58,988 bases of DNA from an uncultured Lachnospiraceae bacterium (GTDB taxonomy: Bacteria; Bacillota; Clostridia; Lachnospirales; Lachnospiraceae): positions 1 to 58,988 of the forward strand of contig CAKRES010000019.1 of assembly GCA_934317845.1 (NCBI GenBank), given 5' to 3'. Below the pieces are notes generated by a model. The model worked only from the letters and a program-made list of their open reading frames with translations, did not search any database and had not been told where the DNA came from. Position 1 is the first letter of the stretch. Each line of letters starts with the position of its first letter. Position numbers and translations under genes: made by a program. This document shows, piece by piece, positions 42,449-50,809 of the stretch.

Positions 42449-45162
42449 TTCACATATATTGTCACAAACTTACAATGTGACAGCTCCTTTACTTGAATTT
42501 TGTTATCTACGATCTGAATGGCTTCCTGCTTCTCTTCTTTCAGATTCATATAATAAGCTTCCTTAATATCATAATGGAACTGGATGGAATCCGCAACATT
42601 CTTCTGGTTCTTTCCGTTGAACAGACGAATGATCACACCTTCGCCATCCTCTGCTTTCTTGACCGCAGATACCACCAGCTTATCCTCGGTTTCAAAGAAG
42701 GACATTCTGTTTGGCTCGGTTCCCTCAATCTCTCTTTGTGAAAAGATCAGACGGCCATTTAAAAACTCTGCGTAAGTGTATACTTCCACATTGGTGTGGT
42801 AAGTCTTAGCCAGTGTATCAATTCCAGCCTCATTGATGTCACCCTGATAAGTTGTAAAGCCGAGGGAGAAATCCATTTCCTTTAAAAGCTGCGCAGCCGG
42901 TGTTTCAATGATACGCTCACCGCTGGCACGTCCCGGACGGTAAATAAGATTTTCTTTTCCCATAAATCCATAGGTACGCATTAACGTCAGGCGGATCACC
43001 TGATCGTTTAATACTTCATACTCTCTGACGCCCTGTGGAAGTACAGCGATTCCTCTTACTCCATCATTTAATGAAACGTAGGACTGGGTTGGCTCGATCG
43101 CGATCGGAGGCTCCTGCCAGGTTGTCTGGTCATTTGCCCAGTTCGCAAGTTCCTGAATTCCACTCTTCTTCGGCTCTTTCTCGGCTGCCTTACAGCCTGC
43201 CTGATATAGTGCCATCTCTTTCTCATAGTAGTTTGGACGCTTGATTGAACCAAACTGCTCATCTGCATAGTTAAACTTGGATGTCAGCTTCGCATCAAAG
43301 AGAATGCATAAACGATGGGATAAACCGTGGTTGTCTACATGTACATTGATGTCGATCACCTTGGAGCCCTTTTTCAGTGCAACAGTCAGTGTAACAGGAA
43401 GCTCTACGCTTACTTCTCCTTTGGCACGCTCCTCCAAATCCTTTGGTACTACCATAGTGAAGGAAATGTCTGCCTTCTGGTATAACTCATTTCCACTGAT
43501 CGCAACCGTATGTGCTGCCTTTGTGGAATATACCTCTAAATCTTCTCTTGGTGGAGAGTAGTTGAAGCTGTCTCCATCGTCACCATTTTCTACAATGACT
43601 GCCTGATTCTCATAAGTAAATCCGGCTTCCTTGTCAAGGATCGTAAGTGAACCATCCTCTGCAACCTCAATCCGGTAGTAATCATTTTCCAATGCAGACT
43701 GCTCTGTAATAGCAACTGCCTCGTCCTTCTCAGGATCTACACTGTACTGCACATAACCCATTGCAGGAAGATCGTCTGCTTTGATCGCGATCGTTGCTTC
43801 TAATACCTGCTCCGGTACATAGAATTTTCTGGATGGATCTAATTTGATCGTCTGGGACAATACATAATCCGTCAGATCACGGGAATCGATCATTGTATAA
43901 GGAACATTCTCTCCCTTTTCATTGATGATCGCAAATCCACCGCCCGGTACATAGGTCTTTACTAACACAACTTCATCGCGGTTCTTTGGAAGCGTGTTGA
44001 TCAGGGTAAATGTCATCGGAGCATCTGTTTTAATGCTGGTTGCGATCAGACGGGAGTGTAATTCTACTAAGTTGGTGGCAATGTCACGTGCCTGTTTGTA
44101 TCTTGTATAAACATCTTCATTTGCCGTATCGGAAATGCAGGATCCAATCGAATCATGTGCTGCATTTTCAAATAACAGCTTCCAGATCTCTGCCACTGCC
44201 TCTTTTGGATATTCATTTCCCATTTCATAGGAGATGGTCAAAAGCGGCTCCATTACATTTGTCACATAGTTCTGGATCTTCGTGTTCATTACTTTTAAGT
44301 CGGAACGGGAAGAGAAAATGGATTTGTGGATACGCATGTGCTTTGCGATCACAAGCTCTCCGGATACCTCTTCTAATTCCGGGTTCTCACTCTTTACATC
44401 ACGGATATAATCCTCGACACAGCTGATCACGTATTCATTGTCCGGATCTTTTTCATTGCGCTCACGGATCAATTCCGGAAGATTCGTGCGAACCGGTGCC
44501 TGGTCAAATCCATTTGGGAAATAGATATTGCGGGTTGCACTTCTTGCTCCAGCTTTTTCAAAACATTCCTTCTGCCAGAACTCCTCCGACTGTGGCTCCT
44601 GCTCCGGAATATTTCCACCGATATAATAGCCAAATGGGATCTGTGTCGTAAATACAACACTTCCATCATCCCCGCGCCAGTTATAGTCGGTATGCTCTAC
44701 CATATCGTCACTGACTCCACGCCAGAACAAAGTATCTTCAATTCCAAACTCACGGTAGATCTGTGGCATGTTGCCAGACTGTCCAAAGGAATCCGGTACA
44801 TAACCAACATTCATGTAGCCGCCCAGTGACTCACAGCGTTTCATACCATAGTACATGTTACGCACAATGCTCTCGCCGGAAATGACAAGCTGATCCGTCT
44901 GGGTATACCATGGTCCGATCACCAGTCTTTTTGCTTTTACAAGCTTTTCAATACGTTCTTTGTCCTGCGGCATCCACTTTAGATAATCATCTAATAAGGA
45001 TCCCTGTGCATCTACCATAAAATATTTAAACTCTTCGTTGCTTTCCAGTGTATCAATCACATCCCGTAAATCTTTCATTAAATATACCTTTGATCTGGAT
45101 GTGGTAAAGTACCATTCCCGGTCCCAGTGAGAATGTGGTACAACGTGAATCTTGCGTTTCAT
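42445..45162 (-). CDS. Alpha-mannosidase, glycoside hydrolase family 38
   Basis: 905 residues. The N-terminal catalytic domain begins KRKIHVVPHSHWDREWYF with the zinc-binding HSHWD motif, and GYVPDSFGQSGNMPQI carries the nucleophile Asp of GH38. Middle and C-terminal beta domains follow. In E. coli, MngB of this family hydrolyses 2-O-(6-P-mannosyl)-glycerate imported by the fructose-type PTS MngA; the gene order here (IIA-IIB-IIC-GH38) suggests a comparable intracellular alpha-mannoside-6-phosphate hydrolase, but the substrate is not proven. No signal peptide, so cytoplasmic. The start at 45162 is set by AGGAGG seven bases upstream. Confidence 0.93.
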   Translation of the reverse strand: MKRKIHVVPHSHWDREWYFTTSRSKVYLMKDLRDVIDTLESNEEFKYFMVDAQGSLLDDYLKWMPQDKERIEKLVKAKRLVIGPWYTQTDQLVISGESIVRNMYYGMKRCESLGGYMNVGYVPDSFGQSGNMPQIYREFGIEDTLFWRGVSDDMVEHTDYNWRGDDGSVVFTTQIPFGYYIGGNIPEQEPQSEEFWQKECFEKAGARSATRNIYFPNGFDQAPVRTNLPELIRERNEKDPDNEYVISCVEDYIRDVKSENPELEEVSGELVIAKHMRIHKSIFSSRSDLKVMNTKIQNYVTNVMEPLLTISYEMGNEYPKEAVAEIWKLLFENAAHDSIGSCISDTANEDVYTRYKQARDIATNLVELHSRLIATSIKTDAPMTFTLINTLPKNRDEVVLVKTYVPGGGFAIINEKGENVPYTMIDSRDLTDYVLSQTIKLDPSRKFYVPEQVLEATIAIKADDLPAMGYVQYSVDPEKDEAVAITEQSALENDYYRIEVAEDGSLTILDKEAGFTYENQAVIVENGDDGDSFNYSPPREDLEVYSTKAAHTVAISGNELYQKADISFTMVVPKDLEERAKGEVSVELPVTLTVALKKGSKVIDINVHVDNHGLSHRLCILFDAKLTSKFNYADEQFGSIKRPNYYEKEMALYQAGCKAAEKEPKKSGIQELANWANDQTTWQEPPIAIEPTQSYVSLNDGVRGIAVLPQGVREYEVLNDQVIRLTLMRTYGFMGKENLIYRPGRASGERIIETPAAQLLKEMDFSLGFTTYQGDINEAGIDTLAKTYHTNVEVYTYAEFLNGRLIFSQREIEGTEPNRMSFFETEDKLVVSAVKKAEDGEGVIIRLFNGKNQKNVADSIQFHYDIKEAYYMNLKEEKQEAIQIVDNKIQVKELSHCKFVTIYVK

Positions 45163-45182
45163 TTGTCTGCCTCCTTTTTTAA

Positions 45183-45232
45183 CAAAAGCGGTCTGCACCC
45201 TTACTATGTGAAAGAAATACAAACCGCTTTTG
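45183..45232 (-). other. Intercistronic hairpin between PTS IIC and mannosidase genes
   Basis: CAAAAGCGGT (45183-45192) and ACCGCTTTTG (45223-45232) pair around a 30-base loop, with one or two further pairs inside. It is followed on the minus strand by TTAAAAAAGG, not by a T-run, so it is more likely a stabilising or processing hairpin than a full terminator. Confidence 0.6.
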
Positions 45233-45267
45233 ACCAACTTTACTTATCTATTTTTCTATTTCAGCTC

Positions 45268-46374
45268 TTATAAATCCTCAAATGAGATCTCGATGTCGTC
45301 TGCATCTACGTCAGAGCCTGCTGCATCTGTTGACTCGGTAAAGTCTACTGCGAAGCTTGCTGCTACTGCGATGAATAATGCACCAACAAGGATACCAATT
45401 AAGTAAGCCCATCCGTGTGTTACAGATACGAATCCGTAAATACCACCTACTGGAGGGATGTCACCCTTTGCACCAAGAAGTGCTGCAACACCTGCACCAA
45501 GTGCACCACCAACCATGTTGATTGGGATCAAGATCTGAGGTTTTACCAGTGTAAATGGAATTGCACCCTCGGTAATACCGATGAATCCCATTACCCAGTT
45601 ACCTTTACCAGTCTCACGGAATTCTGGGGAGAAACGGTTCTTTCTGATCACAGTTGCGATAGCGTATGCTAAAGGTGGGATACAGATTGCGCAGTTGATG
45701 AATACGTTTGGCTGATAAATTCCTTCTGCTAATAATACATTTCCTGCCATCCAAGCTGACTTGTTGATCGGGCCACCCATATCAGATGCGATCATAGCAC
45801 CTAAGATCAGAGCCATGATAAGCTGTGAAGATGAGCTGGAACACATGCTGCTGATCCAGTTTACAAGCCATGTATTGATCGCTGCAAGTGGAGTTGCCAG
45901 TACAACGCCCATGATGACTGCTACTACACCAGTTGCTAAGAACGGGCAGATAACCAGTGGCATTACTGTAGCCATAGACTCTGGTAAATGAATGTGCTTC
46001 TTTGCCCATCTTACAGTGTAACCTGCGATGAATGCTGCGATTACAGCTCCTAAGAAACCAGCGTATGTGCTGGATGCTAATGCACCACCGATCAAACCGG
46101 CACCGATCGCAGGTTTGTCTGCAATACTGTATGCAATAAATCCGGCTAACACGGTATTGATCAAACCGATACCTGTCCAACCTACATTTTCAATTAACTT
46201 CATGATGTGCCAGATTCCGGTTCCATCTGCATATGGATCTAAGGATGTGATACCGAAACATAATGCGATCAGCTTAGGAATCGCTACAACTAATGATGCT
46301 CCAATGATCAATGGAAGCATGTAACCGATACCGGTCATTAAGTGGCCTTTGGCCTCTTTCAAAAATTTCTTCAT
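45268..46374 (-). CDS. PTS fructose-like transporter, IIC component
   Basis: 368 residues with eight or nine membrane segments, the fructose-specific EIIC type. The motif WVMGFIGITEGAIPFTLVKP is the conserved GITEGAIPF sugar-binding loop of this family. It imports and, with IIB, phosphorylates the substrate. Start at 46374 (MKKFLKEAKGHLMTGIGYML) because AAAGGAG lies nine bases upstream; the longer open frame extends into the intergenic region. C-terminal acidic tail (SDVDADDIEISFEDL). Substrate inferred to be an alpha-mannoside from the adjoining GH38. Confidence 0.92.
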   Translation of the reverse strand: MKKFLKEAKGHLMTGIGYMLPLIIGASLVVAIPKLIALCFGITSLDPYADGTGIWHIMKLIENVGWTGIGLINTVLAGFIAYSIADKPAIGAGLIGGALASSTYAGFLGAVIAAFIAGYTVRWAKKHIHLPESMATVMPLVICPFLATGVVAVIMGVVLATPLAAINTWLVNWISSMCSSSSSQLIMALILGAMIASDMGGPINKSAWMAGNVLLAEGIYQPNVFINCAICIPPLAYAIATVIRKNRFSPEFRETGKGNWVMGFIGITEGAIPFTLVKPQILIPINMVGGALGAGVAALLGAKGDIPPVGGIYGFVSVTHGWAYLIGILVGALFIAVAASFAVDFTESTDAAGSDVDADDIEISFEDL

Positions 46375-46420
46375 GTTACTCTCTCCTTTTATCTTTTTGT
46401 ATAATTTATTAAAACTGTGC

Positions 46421-46744
46421 CTATGCGTTTTTCTTTGCTTCAACCGCAGCAACACATTTTTTAATAACAGCCTCAGGTGCCTTGATACAAATATTGATGT
46501 CAACACGTACTACCGGTTTACCCTCAAAACGATCCATACCGGTAATCTTCTGGTCAGACGCAATGATCACGAGTTCTGCAGCCTTTGCTTCTTCTGCAGT
46601 AATGGCATTTACCTGTCCCATGCTGCCCTGCTGCTCCATCTTGATCTCATGTCCTAATTCTTTTCCTGCTTTCTCCAATGCCTTTGCAGCCATTGGTGTA
46701 TGTGCAAGTCCTGCCGGACAAGCGGAAATTCCTACAATTTTCAT
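46421..46744 (-). CDS. PTS fructose-like transporter, IIB component
   Basis: 107 residues. Phosphorylated Cys lies in KIVGISACPAGLAHTPMAAK (about residue 9), the P-loop-like site of fructose-type IIB. Transfers phosphate from IIA to the sugar on IIC. AGGAGG is seven bases upstream of the ATG. It is separated from the IIA stop by two bases. Separate IIA, IIB and IIC genes contrast with the fused IIABC of E. coli MngA. Confidence 0.93.
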   Translation of the reverse strand: MKIVGISACPAGLAHTPMAAKALEKAGKELGHEIKMEQQGSMGQVNAITAEEAKAAELVIIASDQKITGMDRFEGKPVVRVDINICIKAPEAVIKKCVAAVEAKKNA

Positions 46745-46746
46745 AA

Positions 46747-47196
46747 TTAGTCCTCCTTCATCTTTGTTAAAATGTACTCTACCAACTGTTCCTTGTCTTT
46801 CGTTTCTTTGACTTTTACTTTGAAGTCGTCGTCCAGCAAACTGGTTGCCAGCTTGGAGATCATCATCAAATGATCATTTCCGGCATTCGCCGTAGGTACT
46901 ACCAACGCAAATAAGTAGTTGACCGGCTGGTCGTCCATCGTTCCCCACTCGATGTCATTCTTTGTGGAAAGGAATAAGATTGCTACATCCTTTGCATGCT
47001 CTGATTTCGCATGCGGGATAGCAAATCCATCCTGTAAACCTGTTGAGAACTCTTCCTCACGCTTCATAAAGTCTTCATATAACCCCTTCTGGTTATCTGT
47101 CAGACCAAGCTCCTTTGCTTTTTCACTTAAAAAGGAAAGGGCTTCTTCTTTTGTGTGAACATCCGTGTCAAAAAAGATATACTCTTCTTTTAACAA
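46747..47196 (-). CDS. PTS fructose-like transporter, IIA component
   Basis: 149 residues of the fructose/mannitol EIIA family. The phosphorylated His is in FAIPHAKSEHAKDVAILFL (about residue 63). Accepts phosphate from HPr and passes it to IIB. The start is TTG 47196 with AGGAGG eight bases upstream; GTG 47205 would sit inside the ribosome-binding site. First gene of the IIA-IIB-IIC-GH38-ROK operon, preceded by a leader of about 240 bases with repeated ACAAAAGA motifs. Confidence 0.9.
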   Translation of the reverse strand: MLKEEYIFFDTDVHTKEEALSFLSEKAKELGLTDNQKGLYEDFMKREEEFSTGLQDGFAIPHAKSEHAKDVAILFLSTKNDIEWGTMDDQPVNYLFALVVPTANAGNDHLMMISKLATSLLDDDFKVKVKETKDKEQLVEYILTKMKED

Positions 47197-47222
47197 TGTC
47201 TGCACCTCCTTTTATTTTTTTA

Positions 47223-47432
47223 TCTTTTGTGTTTTCTTTCTTTGTTGTTTGTCATGCTGATGTCGTTCTTTTGTACTTCAACATTTTTCTCTTTGGTGTT
47301 TTGATTTTTTCTCTTTTGTCTGCTTTGTCTTTTGTAATGCTTTGTCTTTTGTAATACTTTGTCTTTTGTTTTTTTAATGTTATCTTTTGTACTTTTTGTT
47401 TTTCTTTTGTGCGTTGGTTTGTTCTCTTTTGT
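47223..47432 (-). repeat. Nine-copy ACAAAAGA repeat array in the PTS operon leader
   Basis: The minus (sense) strand carries nine exact copies of ACAAAAGA, at 47223-47230, 47267-47274, 47312-47319, 47328-47335, 47345-47352, 47362-47369, 47383-47390, 47403-47410 and 47425-47432. Three of them form a 17-base tandem unit. The leader RNA is A-rich, with about 8% U by hand count, so little secondary structure is expected. This accounts for most of the 410-base gap between the IIA and activator genes; the remainder holds the promoter and two operators. Confidence 0.85.
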
Positions 47433-47440
47433 ATGTATTT

Positions 47441-47469
47441 ACTATAAACCTATTTCCATTCCATTTCAA
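47441..47469 (-). promoter_or_regulatory. Promoter of the mannoside PTS operon
   Basis: TTGAAA (47464-47469), 17 bases, TATAGT (47441-47446), giving a start near 47434 and a leader of about 240 bases. Operator 1 ends ten bases upstream of the -35, the usual place for an activator. Confidence 0.7.
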
Positions 47470-47478
47470 TTGATACAA

Positions 47479-47498
47479 TTTCCACATAAAAGTGGAAA
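47479..47498. promoter_or_regulatory. Palindromic operator 1 (TTTCCAC-N6-GTGGAAA)
   Basis: Perfect seven-base inverted arms TTTCCAC and GTGGAAA with a six-base centre. Identical arms recur 44 bases away. Probably the binding site of the divergent PRD-type activator upstream of the PTS promoter. Confidence 0.7.
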
Positions 47499-47522
47499 TG
47501 GCGATCGACTCGTTAATACAAT

Positions 47523-47542
47523 TTTCCACTTTTTTGTGGAAA
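47523..47542. promoter_or_regulatory. Palindromic operator 2 (TTTCCAC-N6-GTGGAAA)
   Basis: Same arms as operator 1, centre TTTTTT, flanked by one further matching base pair. It overlaps the probable promoter region of the activator gene (a TAAAAT -10 at 47553-47558), which suggests autoregulation. Confidence 0.65.
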
Positions 47543-47606
47543 AAAAGTGTGGTAAAATGTACTAAGTGAATATTTTTTATGAAAGCAAAGGAAAGGAGGT
47601 CTCTTT

Positions 47607-49532
47607 GTGTTTGCACATCATCGATTAGAAGATATCTTTCATTATATACATACGAATGAATATACTTCCGCAACTCGTCTGGCAAAACACTTACATGTAA
47701 CAGAACGAACAATACGCAACGACATTGCGGAGATCAACGCTTCGCTTTCCAACTGCGGCGCAGTAATCAATCTGAAACGAAAGTACGGCTACTATGTAGA
47801 GATCACAGATCCCGATGCGTTCCACACCTTTTTGTCAACACTTGCAGAAGAACCGTCGGATATGTTAGATCTGGATTCTTCAAAAGATCGTATTCGTTTT
47901 ATCTTAAATGTCTTGCTGCATCAGGACGACTATGTTGCCTTAGAAGACATTATGGAGCAGGTGTGCATTTCCAAAAACACCTTAAACAACTATATTAAAT
48001 CGATCAAGCAGCTCATTGCACCTTATGATCTCGAATATATTGCCAAAGCAAGCTCCGGCATCCGTCTGATCGGTTCGGAAGATGCAAAAAGGAAATGCAT
48101 CATCGATCATGTTCTGTCAAGCAACTTTGAAACATATATTACCGGATTCACAAAAGAAGAAAAGCGAATCTTTGCAGAAGTCGATCTCGACTATATAAGA
48201 GAACTTACCCTCACAATGGTACATGATCACTTTTCTTCCACCAGTGATTTTAACAGCAAAAACCTGATGATCCATCTCGCCTTGATGGTACAAAGAGTAC
48301 AAGAGGGGCATTATATCACGATGGCCGATGTTCCGATGGACGAAGGTGTCTATGAGATTGTGCAGGAATTAAGCCATAATATGGAAGACCATTTTGATAT
48401 TACCTTATCAAAGGGAGAGAAGAGTTACTTATATCTTCATCTGATCGCTAACACGAACACGATCATAGAAGACATCGAAGATGATACTCTGCATCAACAG
48501 ATCGATCAGATGCTGACGGTCATTTATGAATCTTATTATTTTGATCTGAGAGAAGATGCAATATTAAAGGACGATCTGTTCCGGCACCTGAAATCTGTGT
48601 TTGTCGGAAAAACTTATGCGCTTAATAACCGCAATCCACTGTTGGAAACGATCAAAAAGAACTATCCGCTTGCGTATGAGATTTCCTTTATCGCGAGCAG
48701 TCAGATATTTGCAAAAGAACCTTTTGTACTGACGGATGCAGATGTGGGATATATCTCCCTTCATATTGGTGCTGCGATCGAACGATATTTTGCCAGAAGC
48801 AACGAAAAAAAGAAGGTGATCCTAATCTGCGGCAGCGGACTTGCCACTACCCGGATGTTAGAAACAAGATTAAGCCTTTATTTCCCGGATAAAATTACGA
48901 TCTCACGTTCTGTCTCTTATCTTACCTTTACGAAAATGACAGAGGAAGAACTTCAGGATGTAGATTTTGCCATCTCCACAATTGCGGTGCAAAGTAACCA
49001 AATTCCAGTGATCACAGTCAACTTTGCACTACACAATGAAGATATTGAAGCAATCAGCAAACATCTGTCCCAGACAGACAGCATTCAGTTGCGCCGGATC
49101 GAACATTTTTTTGATCCATCCCTCTTCTTCCATTTTGATCATTATGACAGCAAGGAAGAACTGATCAAAACACTCTATGACGCACTGAATGAACAAGGAA
49201 TTGTCACGGAGGATTTCCTTCCATCCGTATTAAAACGGGAGACACTTGGGCAGACAAATATGAACGAAATATTCGCCATGCCGCATCCAATGGAGCTTTG
49301 TGCCAGCGAAACAAAAGTAGCTGTTGCAATTCTCAAAAAACCACTTGCATGGAATGACTCTGACAATATACAGATTGTATTTTTATTAGCGATCAAACAG
49401 GGCGTCCAAAAAGATATGGAGCATCTTTACGATGTATTCATCAACATTGTAAATGATACAAAACTGCAGCAACGAATTTTGAAAGCGGAGAGCTTTTTCC
49501 AATTTATGCAGGCACTGAGCGATTACAAATGA
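47607..49532 (+). CDS. PRD-containing transcriptional activator (MtlR/ManR/LicR type)
   Basis: 641 residues. An N-terminal helix-turn-helix (about 15-55: SATRLAKHLHVTERTIRNDI) is followed by a second HTH/Mga-like region (about 75-165), two PRD domains (about 170-390, with conserved His in MVHDHF, YLHLIAN and SLHIGA), an EIIB-like domain with Cys in VILICGSGLATTRM (about 395-485), and an EIIA-like C-terminal domain (His in IFAMPHPMEL). Such activators are controlled by PTS phosphorylation of these domains. It is divergent from the PTS operon, which is its likely target, through the two palindromes. The GTG start has AAGGAGG seven bases upstream. Confidence 0.93.
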   Translation: MFAHHRLEDIFHYIHTNEYTSATRLAKHLHVTERTIRNDIAEINASLSNCGAVINLKRKYGYYVEITDPDAFHTFLSTLAEEPSDMLDLDSSKDRIRFILNVLLHQDDYVALEDIMEQVCISKNTLNNYIKSIKQLIAPYDLEYIAKASSGIRLIGSEDAKRKCIIDHVLSSNFETYITGFTKEEKRIFAEVDLDYIRELTLTMVHDHFSSTSDFNSKNLMIHLALMVQRVQEGHYITMADVPMDEGVYEIVQELSHNMEDHFDITLSKGEKSYLYLHLIANTNTIIEDIEDDTLHQQIDQMLTVIYESYYFDLREDAILKDDLFRHLKSVFVGKTYALNNRNPLLETIKKNYPLAYEISFIASSQIFAKEPFVLTDADVGYISLHIGAAIERYFARSNEKKKVILICGSGLATTRMLETRLSLYFPDKITISRSVSYLTFTKMTEEELQDVDFAISTIAVQSNQIPVITVNFALHNEDIEAISKHLSQTDSIQLRRIEHFFDPSLFFHFDHYDSKEELIKTLYDALNEQGIVTEDFLPSVLKRETLGQTNMNEIFAMPHPMELCASETKVAVAILKKPLAWNDSDNIQIVFLLAIKQGVQKDMEHLYDVFINIVNDTKLQQRILKAESFFQFMQALSDYK

Positions 49533-49552
49533 TTTTTTCCAGAAGTAAGTAA

Positions 49553-49630
49553 CCCCCATGAGCGGTATTGATTGATTTCAGGCACGCATGCAAATCAGCC
49601 TGAATTTCAATCTGATACCGCTCATGGGGG
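49553..49630 (+). terminator. Very long hairpin/terminator after the PRD activator gene
   Basis: The arms CCCCCATGAGCGGTAT and ATACCGCTCATGGGGG are a perfect 16-base pair. Pairing continues after a bulge through TGATTGATTTCAGGC and GCCTGAATTTCAATC, with a 14-base loop. It is followed by CATTTTCTTCT. The stem is far longer than usual for a terminator. Confidence 0.75.
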
Positions 49631-49725
49631 CATTTTCTTCTCTGGCAAAAGATATAGTCATTTTGAACATTTTCTTTCCGTGATGGATACATTAGATTAG
49701 TTATGCAGAATATAATACTATTATT

Positions 49726-50712
49726 TTATAAGTGTATGATTCCTCTTGCAACCAGCTCCTGCAGGATACACATGCCGAAACACAGTACAAAGCAGGCAAT
49801 GGTTGGCGCATATACGATCTGCGGTTTCTCATAGGTATCCCGCTGATCTTTTGTATTTTTAGAAAACAGAAAACAAATGTAATACCAGCGTTTATTCAGC
49901 TTGGCAATGCAGTAATACAATATTGCTGCCAATACCAGTCCTACAGCTGCGACCGGGAGCAGAACCGCCATAGCTGCCAGTGCATCAGAAGGTGACATCT
50001 GCTGGCTTGCCGCCTGATTCAGAGCATCTTCATATCCCGGCACACCCATCCGGCTCATATAGTTCATGAGTTTTGTTAATCCATAGGAAAGCACTACGGA
50101 ATTGGCGTTAAAACACATATGAAGCAGCATCGTTGCAACGATCGATCCGGTTGCTTCCAGCACCAGTCCCAGTATCAGTCCCAGTATGGTTGCATAACAG
50201 AACTGATTGAAGTTCATGTGCATCGCACCAAACATCAGAGCAGATAAAAGAATCGCCCGTACCGGCCGCGCTCCTCGAACGGAATGATAGATAGCTCCTC
50301 GAAAAGTGATCTCTTCCACAAATCCCGGCAATACTGCTACAAACAAAAGGCCGATCCCAAGATTTCCACTTACAATATCCGAAACAGCATTACCGATCGT
50401 CGGCGTAGTAAATAACATGGTAAATGCATTGACCAGCGAGATCACCGGCACGAGGCAGATCACCAGAAGCGGGATCAAAAAGGCGGACCCTAAATGAAAC
50501 CGGCGGAATCTTATAAACTGGAACGGATTCACTTTCAAGATCAACATATAAATAATAGCAGGAACCAGGATCAGCAGCTGTGTCACCAGAAGAGACAGGA
50601 TCTGATTGTTGATCCGGTTTAAAAAACTATTACCAATAAATATCAGAATAATAACGAGCAGAAACAGGCTTGCCCCGCGCTCTTTCGTCCAAAATTTCCT
50701 TGTGTCTTCCAT
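49726..50712 (-). CDS. CPBP family intramembrane metalloprotease
   Basis: 328 residues with about eight membrane segments. The CPBP (Abi/CAAX-protease) motifs are present: EEITFRGAIYH (EExxxR), then FGAMHMNFNQF and LHMCFNANS carrying the putative metal-binding His residues. The family includes type II CAAX prenyl proteases and bacteriocin-immunity proteins; the substrate here is unknown. The start at 50712 is set by AGGAGG seven bases upstream. It follows a methyltransferase gene across a hairpin, so it may be separately expressed. Confidence 0.9.
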   Translation of the reverse strand: MEDTRKFWTKERGASLFLLVIILIFIGNSFLNRINNQILSLLVTQLLILVPAIIYMLILKVNPFQFIRFRRFHLGSAFLIPLLVICLVPVISLVNAFTMLFTTPTIGNAVSDIVSGNLGIGLLFVAVLPGFVEEITFRGAIYHSVRGARPVRAILLSALMFGAMHMNFNQFCYATILGLILGLVLEATGSIVATMLLHMCFNANSVVLSYGLTKLMNYMSRMGVPGYEDALNQAASQQMSPSDALAAMAVLLPVAAVGLVLAAILYYCIAKLNKRWYYICFLFSKNTKDQRDTYEKPQIVYAPTIACFVLCFGMCILQELVARGIIHL

Positions 50713-50734
50713 TGCATTTCCTCCTACTTTAGAA

Positions 50735-50768
50735 AATATGGAATCAAGGCGCACCTCAATTCCATATT
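50735..50768 (-). terminator. Terminator after the methyltransferase gene
   Basis: AATATGGAAT and ATTCCATATT arms, with further AGG/CCT pairing across a small internal loop, then TTTTC on the minus strand. Confidence 0.65.
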
Positions 50769-50809
50769 CTTTGCTTTCACTTCACTATCATTCTATTGGA
50801 AAAACGTGT

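Noticed and set aside
47115..47354. A plus-strand open frame rich in Phe and Leu across the PTS leader
   Set aside because: It is the complement of the A-rich leader and of the start of IIA, with no ribosome-binding site; the hydrophobic translation follows from the T-rich strand.
47223..47432. Possible CRISPR array
   Set aside because: The repeated unit is only eight bases with irregular spacing and no conserved longer repeat or cas genes.
47441..47580. A cre site for CcpA near the PTS promoter
   Set aside because: No sequence fitting the cre consensus was convincing; the visible palindromes have different arms.
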